Shown: in pieces, positions 36,608 through 48,000 of the stretch
How positions within the stretch are numbered: position 1 is the stretch's first letter
Layout of the letters: every line of letters begins with the position of its first letter
Assembly (NCBI RefSeq): GCF_910592395.1
Contig: NC_088308.1
Span: 23,513,501 to 23,577,500 of the forward strand
DNA from: Lineus longissimus
Lineage: Eukaryota; Nemertea; Pilidiophora; Heteronemertea; Lineidae
DNA length: 64,000 bases
Reading direction: 5' to 3'
The notes under the pieces: generated by a model
Databases searched by the model: none
What the model was told of the DNA's origin: nothing
What the model saw: the letters and a program-made list of their open reading frames with translations, nothing else
Program-made: the position numbers and the translations under genes

Positions 36608-39600
36608 ATACGTATAGACTTCTATAATATACTCCTTCCTTCTGTGTATCCAGAATAAAAAAAAGATAAATTTATATATGAAAACAAATTGTTCCTTTTT
36701 GCTGTATGATGACTTGATTTTAAAACTGGCCAATGCAGCTGCAATCGGGAATTGACATCCCAAAAGGCATCACTGATTTTTCTTAGGGTATGAATACATG
36801 TAATCATCCTATAGTCCAAATGTGATGAACAATCAAAATTTCAATTCGTCCTGTTATGATAGTGCTAGGCTCTTGGATCATCAATCTTCTATTTTGGTGC
36901 TACGTAGTCCAGAATCCTCCATCTACGGGAAGGTGGACTCCGTGTATCATGCTGGCCTGGTCGCTGAGTAAGAATAATGTGGCATTGGCAACATCAACTT
37001 CCTCTGCAATTAAGACAACAACAATTTTACAGAAGGATCACCTTTAACTTGGTAGGAGTGATACATTGGGTGATATGAATAAAGGCTAGCAAATGCTTTT
37101 ACTTCAATTTTGTACAGAAAGGCCAAGTATAAATGTACATGGAGTTTTAGATAAAAGCATTTACTAGTCTTTATTCATATCACCCAATATCAACAGGTAA
37201 CTTTATAGCAGACAGTTGGCATAATAAGACAAATGGGCCTTTTAGGCTGCGTATCCATAGTCTATTCCATTGGTCAAGTTGTGGACTAGAGGCGTTGTTT
37301 GCATTTTACAAGGGAACCGTCTATGGATGAGGAGCCGAAGGGAGTGGAATATATGAGGAGGGTATGACTCGCTCAGTGAAGGGCGATATGCTGTCATACA
37401 GGAATTCTGTTGGCTGAACTGACATAGAAGTGGCCCATCTCTATTCCATTGATGATTTAACCAACTGCCAACTGCTAAAAGGGAGTGATCATCTAGAGTC
37501 CTCGAGCTTCTCCACTTAGTTCTGGCAATTAGCTGCCTTTGAGCCAAACTAGCTATGTTGTTGAGTGGTTCCCGTACCTGCAAATCTCCCAAGTGGTATT
37601 CTGTCAAGCATTGGTTGACTTCTGGCAGGGTCACTCCAGTTCTGTCTCCCCATAGCTGTCATGACGACCGTGGGATGAACAGTATTCACTCGAATCTTGT
37701 GTGGTCCAAGTTCTAAAGCCATGACTCTTGAGATAGCATCCACAGCACCTTTTGTTCCGCAATATAGGATGTGTTCCTTCAGAGCCCTCTCTGATGCTTG
37801 ACTTGACATATTGACTATTGAGCCTCCTTTTCCTGATTCAATCATCCCTTTAGCAACGACCTGGGAGACGCAAATGATCGACTTGACATTGGTATTGTAC
37901 AAGCTGAAATTGAATGAACAGTTTGTTGTTGAATGGAGACAAGATACTGCATGCCTAGAGCTAGCTTTTGGTCGGGGTCACTGGCGGTTTGGGGTGGTAA
38001 AAACTTCCTAGTGCTCTCCATCTAGCTACATGGCCCTCTTCTGTGATCATGTAAAACCATTTTTGGCAAGATGCTCATGTGTTGGCACAATCTCATATTT
38101 TCAAGAAAGGAAGGAAGAAGAGGATTTAAATTGTGACTCGTACGTATCAAAATCCTCTGGTTTGATATCCAAAAGGCTAGCCAAAACAATTATTGCTGCA
38201 TTGTTAACTAAGAAGTCAACTGGTCCTATGGCTTCAATAGCTTTCTTGGTGGCGTTCCAGTCCGAGAGATCTGCCTGGACACCATGAGTGTTGGGGATCT
38301 GCAAGAGATGAACAGCGATGTTCTAAGCTCATCCATCTTTAAAAAATTCTTGTTTTAAAGGACAATTAACAAGGCCAGCTTATTTGTGAAGAATAGCTTA
38401 TAACAGGTATCCTCGCCTTAACCAAATTAACAATTTAGCATTCGTCGTACACAAAAGAATTTACAGTTGAGACATCAATGTTTAGGGTAAATCAAGGTTT
38501 GATGATAAAAGTGATTGCTAACATGCTATACTTGCCTCTTGTTCAACCTTATCCAATTCTTCCTTTGTCCTACTGACAGCCCAGACTTCTGCCCCATTTT
38601 TGGACAATCCTTCTACAATAGCTCGACCAATACCTATAGAATATTGAAAACGGCTATAAATGGGAGCGTTTCATGCAAGGAGAAAATATGTAAAATCTGC
38701 TGCCTCCCTGAAATAGGCGGTGATACATGTAGGACTATTATTCTTAAGTTCTTAACTTCGACTGCAGGATCCTCTTAGAAACTAACCACCTCCCCATGGA
38801 AACCGGCCCCAAAAATTAAATCGTTCTGAGAATGCCTATTTAAAATTTCCCGCAATATCTTAGCCACGCCTCATTCAAATTCATGTCGCCTGCTCGTCTG
38901 CCAATTAGACTGACCTAAAACATTTTAATCAAGGCAGTCAAGGTTGTCATGGTCAATCTCAAACTGGCACAAATAGCGGCCAGCAACAGTTACTCCAACC
39001 GCATTGCCTTGGCGGGCCGCATGGAGTTCTCATGGGCAGATGAAGCGAAGGGGCGTTAGATCCCGGTCCAAAGAAGACAGGCTCCTTGGCTCAGACATCC
39101 TGACGTAACATAATCCGCCTCTCGATGCTCTCAGGATGGGCTCAGACGGGGCGAGCGTTGCTCGTGCTTTTGTCGTCTGCTCGTAGGGAAGTCGGCTGGT
39201 GAAATCGGAGTAGGCTGCTTACCGCGTCCCCCACCAGTCACGATAGCCTTCTTCCCCGAGAAGTCGTATGCCATTTTGGCAGTGTCATTTGTCACCTCCA
39301 CGAGAGACTTCAAATCCGATACTTCCGTCTCGACTGAGATATGGCGTCTAGTCATTGTCATTAACATATACCTGTTTGCTTTTGGCGCGAGATATAAATC
39401 ATGGCACATTTATTATTGCATGATATCCTGAAAGAAATCATGCAGGGGTGTGTGATGACCGGACAAGCGAACATTACATATAGCCTGGTCCACCAAATGT
39501 TACACTCCGGACACAGTGGACCGGCCTCCTCCCTCACTCTATAAGATGACGCAATGGACTGCCCCGTCGGGAGTCCACCAAGTGTACCCGCGTGCATGGG

Positions 39601-39680
39601 GTCAGCACAACATTACACGGTCTAGTTATATTTGCAGTCATCAGAAATAATTGGAAAGAGGACAATTTTCATTTCACTTT
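36608..39680. repeat. Segmental tandem duplication, unit A (holds DCXR copy A)
   Basis: Homology with 39695-42332 extends beyond the gene on both sides. On the left both units share TACTCCTT and AAATTTATATATGAAAACAA near 36680/39720. On the right both share AATTGGAAAGAGGACAATTT near 39650/42305. Promoter and 3' region were therefore copied along with the gene. Unit A is longer because of ~170 bp extra in the intron at about 38780-39130. Confidence 0.85.
36900..39274 (-). CDS. DCXR: L-xylulose reductase-like short-chain dehydrogenase, copy A
   Basis: Five exons, phases consistent: 39223-39274 (ATG), 38536-38633, 38144-38298, 37578-37903, 36900-37003; 244 residues, the human DCXR length. Seen: Rossmann TGGGRGIGRA, AVSRT (NADP-type Arg), VNNAA, NMSSQ (catalytic Ser), YCGTKGA (catalytic Tyr and Lys), [14 protein letters not shown], ending GGFWTT. 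Known: DCXR is a tetrameric NADPH-dependent reductase of L-xylulose and dicarbonyls. The start [10 protein letters not shown] was chosen because the family begins a few residues before the Rossmann strand and copy B keeps the same start; an upstream in-frame ATG exists. The donor of exon 2 is GC (gcaagt). Odd: HPT replaces the NPT that copy B and human DCXR have after RVNTV. Confidence 0.93.
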
Positions 39681-39694
39681 AATATTTCTTTAAT

Positions 39695-42332
39695 AGATTG
39701 TATACTCCTTCTGTATAGATAAATTTATATATGAAAACAAATTCCTTTTTTGTATGATGACTTGATCTTAAAACTGGCCAATGCAGCTGCAATCGGGAAT
39801 TGACATCCAAAGAGGCATCGCTGATTTTTCTTGGGGTATGAATACATGTAATCATCCTATAGTCCAAATGTGGTGAAGAATCAAAGTTTCAATTCTGCAT
39901 GTTACGATAATGACAGGCTCTTGGATCCCCAATCTTCTATTTTGGTGCTACGCAGCCCAGAATCCTCCGTCTACGGGAAGGTGGACTCCGTGTATCATGC
40001 TGGCCTGGTCGCTGAGTAAGAATAATGTGGTATTGGCAACGTCTACTTCCTCTGCAATTAAGAACATTAAGTTAGTTTAAATTTACCGGAAGGATTATCT
40101 ATAACTTAGTAGAAGTTATACATATCAAAAGGTAACTTTATAGCAGACAGTTGACATAATGCGATAAATTGATATGAGGAAGGTTATGATTCAGTCCGTG
40201 AAGGCGGTCATTTCTATTCCATTCAACCAACTGCCAACTGCGAGAAGGGAGTAATCATCTAGAGTCCTCGAGCTTCTCCACTTAGTTCTGGCAATTAGCT
40301 GCCTTTGAGCCAAACTAGCTATGTTGTTGAGTGGTTCCCGTACCTGCAAATCTCCCAAGTGGTATTCTGTCAAGCATTGGTTGACCTCTGGCAGGGTCGC
40401 TCCAGAACTGTCTTCCCAAAGCTGTCATTACAACCGTGGGATTGACAGTATTCACTCGAATCTTGTGTGGTCCAAGTTCTAAAGCCATGACTCTTGAAAT
40501 GGCATCCACAGCACCTTTTGTTCCGCAATATAGGGTGTGTTCCTTCAGAGCCCTCTGTGATGCTTGACTTGACATATTGACTATTGAGCCTCCTTTTCCT
40601 GATTCAATCATGCCTTTAGCAACGACCTGGGAGACGCAAATGATCGACTTGACATTGGTATGGAACAAGCTGAAATTGAATGAACAGTTTGTTGTTGAAT
40701 GGAGACAAGATATTGTATGCCTGGAGCTATAGCTTTTGGTCGGGGTCACTGGCGGTTTGGGGTGGTAAATGCTTCCAAGTGCTCTCCATCTAGCTACATG
40801 GCCCTCTACTGTGATCATGTAAAACCATTTTTGGCAAGATGCTCATGTGTTGGCACAATCTCATATTTCGTCAAGGGAAGCAACTATGCAGAAGATGGGA
40901 AGAAGATGATTTCAATTGTGACTCATACGTATCAAAATCCTCTGGTTTGACATCAACAAAGCTGGCCACAGCACTTGTTGCCGCATTGTTAACTAAGAAG
41001 TCAACTGGTCCTATGGCTTCAATAGCTTTCTTTGTGGCGTTCCAATCCGAGAGATCTGCCTGGACACCATGGGTGTTGGGGATCTGCAAGAGATGAACAG
41101 TGATGTTCTAAGTTCATCCATCTTTAAAAAATTCTTGTTCTTAAAGGACAATACGCTTATTTGTGAAGAATAGCTTGTAACAGGTATCCTCGCCTTAACC
41201 AAATTAACAATTTAGCATTCGTCGTACACAAAAGAATTTACAGTTGAGACATCAATGTTTAGGGTAAATCAAGGTTTGATGATAAAAGTCATTGCTAACA
41301 TGCTGCACTTGCCTCTTGTTCAACCTTATCCAATTCTTCCTTTGTCCTACTGACAGCCCAGACTTCTGCCCCATTTTTCGACAATCCTTCTACAATAGCT
41401 CGACCAATACCTATAGATTGAAAACAGCTATAAAATCTTTAAGGATCAAAGGGTTCTTGACTCCCTTGGCATTTCAATGATGATAGTCTTTCTATGAACG
41501 CGGTATAGCGGTGATATAGCACCTCCATGTAGGCCTATTATTCTTAAGTTCTAAAGTTCGCCGAGATCGCGGGACTCTCTGAGAAACTAAGTTCATGGAG
41601 TATAAATAGCCAATCAAAATTCATGCAAAATATGGCACCCCAGGGGGGCCTCTTCAAAACGACACGCGATACCGGTATTCACAAGGACGACCTGTATTAT
41701 ACGTGGATATAAATAGTCCCGGTCATGCGCAAGGAGGTTGGCTCCGTGGCTCAGACGGAGCGAGGGATCGGCTCGTCCTTTTGGCCAAGTTGGCTGGTGA
41801 AATCGGTGTACTTACCGCGTCCCCCACCGGTCACGATAGCGTTTTTCCCTGAGAAGTTGTATGCCATCTTGGCAGTCTCCTGTCACCTCAACGAGAGACT
41901 TCAAATCCGTTGCTTCCGTTTCGACTCTACTGTGACTGCTTTGTTGTATCTGTGTCAAATGATATGGCATCCAGTTATTGTCATTGTCATTAACATATTC
42001 ATGTTTGCTTTTGGCGCGAGATATAAATCATGGCACGTTTATTGCAAGGTATCCTGAAAGAAATCAGGGGTGGATATTTGCATCCCCGATGTGATGGCCG
42101 GACAAACGAACATTATACAATGTATATAGCCTGGTCCATCACAAGTGTTACACTCCGGACGCAGTGTACCGGCCTCGTCCCTCACCCTAGAATGACGCAA
42201 TGGACTGCCCCGGGAGTCTACAAAGTGTACGTGCGTGCATGGGACCAGTGTGGTGACAAAAAACATTACACGGTCTCGTTGAAATTGCAGCCTTCAGAAA
42301 TAATTGGAAAGAGGACAATTTTCATATTTCAC
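39695..42332. repeat. Segmental tandem duplication, unit B (holds DCXR copy B)
   Basis: Head-to-tail partner of 36608-39680, starting within ~15 bp of its end. Exons and the intron-1 splice flanks are nearly identical between units, while intron lengths differ by indels. The duplication is therefore fairly recent but not new. Confidence 0.85.
39948..41867 (-). CDS. DCXR: L-xylulose reductase-like short-chain dehydrogenase, copy B
   Basis: Exons 41816-41867 (ATG), 41313-41410, 40929-41083, 40344-40669, 39948-40051. They have exactly the same lengths as copy A (52, 98, 155, 326, 104 nt), giving 244 residues ending GGFWAA. All SDR motifs are present (TGGGRGIGRA, VNNAA, MSSQ, YCGTKGA) and the usual VNPTVVM is kept. 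Differences from copy A cluster after VNNAA ([16 protein letters not shown] versus [16 protein letters not shown]), near the substrate side, and at TALGRQFW versus TAMGRQNW. The exon-2 GC donor is shared. Both copies look functional; whether they differ in substrate or expression is unknown. Confidence 0.93.
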
Positions 42333-45096
42333 TTAATATACTTCTTATTTATATAATTTACATGTAACAATATACGTAAGACATTGTAACGGGATGATCT
42401 ATTAATATATATATATACTGTACAACAATGTTTAGCTCTGCTTGATCATAAATTGATATTCGCCGTTCATTTGGAAAACAAGTTAAGCTGAATATACATG
42501 GAGTAATTGGGGACGCCAAATTTGAAGTTTTCTGCAGTCACAGACATTTTTGCTTTACTTTATCTTCGAGTGATGAGTGACAAGTTAAAACTGATTGAAG
42601 AGTGATGTTTGTTCCGAAGATCAGCAGGCCGGAAAAGAACCAGAATGTCGCCCGCTCTGTTGTGACCGTAACGCAGATGCAGACGATAGACATGTACTTC
42701 CTATAATTTGATGTGCTCAGACAGTGGTTTTCTTCAAACCGGCCCATATTTATAGGTCTAGCTCACCGAAATTGGAAGTAGTCCTGGTCTTCGCAACAAA
42801 ACTATACATGTAGAAGAAACGGGTGTGGTAGCTTTTTTTAAATCAGTCATCACTTTATGTAATTTTACATAGGCCTACAAAACCAAAACCAAACCATTGG
42901 ACTACTCTAGACAATTGCTACTCGAAATGCATCCTTCTCTTGGTCCCTTTAGTTTAAAAGTAAACAACAGTCGTATACAGTTTTAATGATTACACGGTAA
43001 CTTTCATTGGACAACATCGACGGTCTCTTTTCTGCTACTTGGTGGGCTGTGTAACGTCCCTAGCAAGCCAACGCCCCCAAGAGTATAGCAAGCGCTATCC
43101 TGTGTATCTTGAACCTCTCGCTCAAAGCTCTTTGTGGTTGTGAACGTCTCGTCGGAGACTCTTTTTGGGGGCGTCGTGGTGAGGTTGTGTTTGGAGAACA
43201 AAGTCAGCGTGACACTTCGATAATAACGCATTCTTCCGTTTAGTTGATATGGATACTCCATCCAGTACATTAATATTATGATTATTTTTTATTTACAGAA
43301 AAAAACAGTATAAGAATAGGCAGGTTTCCAGCGCAATCCTCACGAAGAGATATACGAACGACGAAGTATACATCTAACGGACCTTTAAAGTAAAATATTT
43401 CCCCTATTCCTCGTATAAGTAAGGATAGACGATGATTAACGAGTATCTGGCTGAATGAATTCCTCAGGACTTGATGACGCCAATGGTCTCTGTGTCTTGT
43501 TCTTCGTCGTTCGTAAGGGTTGCCAGACCTGCCCAATATAATACATTGTACAATGATAGAACATTGCAACTTAGTTGCGTTATACAAATGTAATCAATAA
43601 ATTAAAACTTGTTTAAACTAGGCTAGATGGCACTTAAGACCATCATACGAAATATTTTGTTATACTATTGTATGAGATTCATTGGTGAATACACATGGAA
43701 TTTCTTTTCGTGGTTTATGAGACATGTGAGATGCACCGCCAAGACCGTCTGCACCTCTTACATGTCTCAAACATGTTCATGAATCAATTGTCTTATAGAC
43801 CAAAACTGTTATGACCACATTAAGTGTATCTATTTCGTACGGTACTGGTATATCTCGTTCTTCTACATGTGTATGCGTGCGTTCACTCCAAGCGACAAAA
43901 CGCTATCAAACATGTTTTTCGTTAATTAAGTGTTGCTTTTCTACCCATGATTATAATCTACATATAAAATTAAAATACGCTTTGCGTCAGAAAATTTGCT
44001 CACGCCAGAAGGGATTGTTTCACCTACAATATATATAGCAACACAACAGGATGCCACAAGAAAGTTAATATACGACATCATTATATAGGTTGATTACATT
44101 GTCAAAACGTATAAATCCGTAAAGTATGATATAGGAGGACGCCAAACTTCTTAATTTCACCATTGCTGCCATTGTTACATAACGGTATATAGTACTTTAT
44201 GTCTCATAATCGCTAATGTGATCTGAAATCTAGTATCAAATGATATTGAAATGATGTATTAAGAATCGTGTACAAGAGAAGATGTCAAAATATTCGAAAA
44301 CTTAATGCGGTCACGTGGAACGTTCTGAAAATTGTTAATAACAAAATCACGGATGAGAGCAAAATAGAGGCCGAATAATACTGGACTCGCGAGACAGTCT
44401 ATTCGTCAACCCGAACATCTACTTTCTCGGCTGGAGAGGGACGAGGCCAATACCACTCCCTTTGTCTGTTTTCCTCCGTACACGAACCTTAATGATAGAT
44501 ATATATATATATGATAAACGATATCATGGAATGATATAGCAAAGAAAGTAGAAATGATGGCGACTTTGATGAATTTCGGTCGTTTCTGCAGCAAAAGTTT
44601 GATATCTTAATACCTATACGACTCCTCTTTAGTATTGAAGTGTAGACATGACGAGTGAAAGTGGAGTACATTATATCTTAGCACCTCATCGATGGAGAGC
44701 TTCTGGAACCGGACAATGCTGTCACCACTGTCCGTTGTTCAATAATCGATTTGCTGCATGCGATTGGTGAGTTACAGTATAAACAGACACCTAGATTGAA
44801 TATATCATGATTGCACAATGACTAGGCGATGATGGAGTATTTGGATGAAAATGCACAATGCCATTTTTTGTGATATTATGGAATTCATATTGTATTCAGC
44901 TAAAAGCGTACCAAACCTGCTCGAAACCTTCTGCGGAACTCACCGTTTAAGATATACCAGGCGGGCCCCAAACCTCACTTTTCAAACTTTAAAATTCCAC
45001 CAGACGATGTGCATGACATAAAATAAGTATGGAATGCAACAAATGTATAGCACACTGGCCATCGTCTGCTGCCTGGTCAGCTTATCTGGGAATTAT
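42333..45096. other. Intergenic region between DCXR copy B and RET
   Basis: Mostly AT-rich, with TA microsatellites near 42400 and 44500. It contains the RET 3' UTR and the unassigned minus-strand frame at 43004-43270. A minus-strand frame at 42538-42747 has one hydrophobic stretch (ATFWFFSGLLIFGTNITLQS) but no supporting context. Confidence 0.5.
43004..43270 (-). CDS. Unassigned open frame, possibly a terminal exon
   Basis: 88 codons on the minus strand, ending SSRKETVDVVQ. Codon third positions look more gene-like than the AT-rich flanks (many C/G wobble codons), and the stretch RYYRSVTLTLFSKHNLTTT is not low-complexity. No family is recognised and no convincing upstream acceptor or partner exon was found. 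It could be an exon of an unrecognised minus-strand gene or chance. Confidence 0.25.
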   Translation of the reverse strand: MYWMEYPYQLNGRMRYYRSVTLTLFSKHNLTTTPPKRVSDETFTTTKSFEREVQDTQDSACYTLGGVGLLGTLHSPPSSRKETVDVVQ

Positions 45097-48000
45097 TCAG
45101 ACAGCCACTGCCTTCAGCAAATCCTCTTCCACGTCTTCTTCCTCGTCGTCTGAGCCCTCATTGGACTTCCTCTGCTCACGCGGCATGTCCAGGACCAGCA
45201 GCCTTGTCCGCTCACATGCACCATCAGTGGGCCCGCTCTCCTCCATATTGAGTTCACCATCATAGTCCTCTCTGGTATTGTGAGTGTTGGGTGAAAGGTA
45301 TGCGTTGGCGTCCAATGATAGAATGCTGATGCTGCCGTAGTCTGGGTCCTCGTCAAGCCCTGGTCGCTCTGAAATCCAAATGCAGCAAGTTTGTTGATAT
45401 TCCATTTAATAAATTTAAACAAAAAAAAATTCGGATAAAAAAATGGACCATAGTTTAGCGATTCCCTTTTTACACAACTCATTCGCGCAGATTACCGGTG
45501 ACATTATATTGGTTTTCGGCAGTTTTGAGTTTTCCCTTTATTGCCTCGTTTTGAGTCTTCCCCTTTGGGGCACTATTCTCACCAGTAACAACTCTTGGTA
45601 CTGCTGGGTTATCTTCTCCATCTTTGTCGTCTACGATTGGGATGTGTTCAACGGCTGACGTCAGATCTAGGTACGTCTAAGGAAAGGGTAAAAATCTCAT
45701 TGAAAAGTTTCATATAATGCAGCTATGCTTTTAATGCAGTAAAATGGTTTAAACTTCGGTTTCAAAGGGTAAAAATTCTTGGTAAAGTTTGTGTGTTTAT
45801 GCCGTACAGTAAATGTGAATGGGCGTAATGTGAAATGGTTTCATTGCATCTATATTATGTGTCAGGTAAATCTATTTGGAGGCACTGTTCTTGACATCCT
45901 GACCGATGTCAGTGTTCAGAACACGCCTTTTTTCGCTACTTCTTACCATATGACACTCCGTATACTACCGGCGGTGGGGATATCGACCTTTCATTAATCA
46001 TAACCTTTTTAGGGTGAGCGTCGAAAGAAATGTTATGATGGTTACATAAATCTTTTTATTGCGCACGCCAAACGTACTGTGTCATTGTTATTGTACGGTG
46101 CACTCACCACATTAGCTGACAGCATTTCCTCAAACCTCGCCACCAGGTCTTGAAATGAGGGTCGGTCGATGGGTGCGGTACTCCAACATTTTGACATAAT
46201 CGAATAGCTGGAAATTGGTGAAAGGTTTGAAAAATTACTTATTCGATAATTATTGGTCATCTTGATTTTACCTTCACATTGAATTAATAAAAAGAAAATG
46301 ATATCTGAGGTATGTAGTCAGCAAAACTTATATAAAATTTCTCATTCTCTTCTGTGCAAGTATTTTTGCGGAACGTAGAGCATCGAAGCCCGAAAAGGTA
46401 CTAAGTAAAAGGCTTTTGATGATTTTTTTCTCTGCTACAGTTATTTCGCGGACTATAAACGTCATATGATGAGCAACTCGTTACTCACATTTCATATGAG
46501 CAATTATCGGGCCTTTCCATTCTGTAGCCTGTCTTCAGAATGTTGTAGAGTCGCTCTGGTGGAATGCCAGGGTACGGGGTGGCCCCTATAGAAAAAGCAG
46601 GAGACTTTATCATCCTCACACTCATCAAACACTTTCGAATCAGTTATTTCTCGGTGGTTTTGAATTTTTATCTTTTGTTTTGGTTGTGGTATTAATTCAG
46701 ATTACTCATTACAGTTGCACAGAGGAATTTATCCCATTTCCCATAGTATTGGTAAACTGCGTGTCCGAGTACTGTATGATCTTGAAGGAGCGTACAGCCC
46801 AGTAGAAAATGAACTTCAAAATCTCATTGACTTGCTGATCATGATAGATTGTCATATGCCTTTGCAGCGGATTTGTTTACTCACCAAGGGTGCTTATTTC
46901 CCATAAAACAATACCACAGGACCATCTAGAAGCAAACGATAATTGAAATGAACGAATTATAATCATTTCATCACTCCGTGAGCAGGCGCAGCTGACCGCA
47001 AGATTGGCAATTCAGCTACCAGCTACCAGCTATTAGCTGTCAGCTGCCACTATAATTCTTTCGTCAAACAGGTAATTACTTAATCAACAGTATGACATGT
47101 TTCAGGTTAAATGATCCAGGAATGTTTGAATGTCCTCATCTATTACATTTTTCGACTCAAACGAAAATAAGATATTCAGCGGTGTCTCAAACAAGTGGAG
47201 TCCATACCTTTATCGTCGTTCCATATATATTAACTGATGACTCCTGGGCCCCAAAATAAGCCAAATACTTACACATCACTCTTGGTAGTATAGACCTGAT
47301 CGTAGAGTGACTCGGGGGCCATCCATTTTACCGGTATTCGGCCCTTGACATTGGAAACGAAGGTATAATCAATAGTGTATCAAGCACGCTGAGATCGCCT
47401 TTACAATTTCAATTTATTACATTTCTAATGAATACATATGGGGCTGTTACATCTGCCCAAAATCCCCGGCCAAACACCATATATCAGTTCTGGATAACTT
47501 CTTAAGGCACTTGTCTATATCCCTTTCCCTCGAACACCATCTCTTTGATTCCAAACAGAACCGCAGACACCACAACAATCACAGCGCCGATCGCGCTAAC
47601 ATAATCAGGGGTCTCCCCGAGAATAGCTATCTCAAGAATGTAGGCAAAGATGACTTCAGTTGTGCGTCCGATGGAGACAGTCACTGCGCTACCTCGTTGA
47701 AGTCCTATGACACTTGCCCATTCTCCAATAACACCCGTCACCATAAAGCAAAAAAAAAGCAGCAACCATGGACGAAAGTCGCTTGGGAAATGCCAGCTCC
47801 GAAATGCGCTATTGAGAATAACAGATATCACAAATGCAATTGACCAAGTTTGAAACAAATTTGTAGACACGTTATAGTTTTTAGTTTTTCTTAAAAGGAC
47901 AAGTGCAAATGAACATATCACTGCCATAATGATTGACAACAATGCTGCAATTACCCGGGGAATATGCGGTGAAGCAGATATTGAAGTTCCGGTTTCATTC

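Noticed and set aside
43465-43529. Short terminal exon (minus frame LATLTNDEEQDTETIGVIKS)
   Set aside because: It has an acceptor and a stop, but no upstream exon in phase could be found; 21 codons are too few to support.
44399-44486. Alternative RET C-terminal exon (minus frame ending EKVDVRVDE)
   Set aside because: An acceptor-like TATCATTAAG precedes it, but there is no similarity to known RET tails and the regular last exon is already complete.
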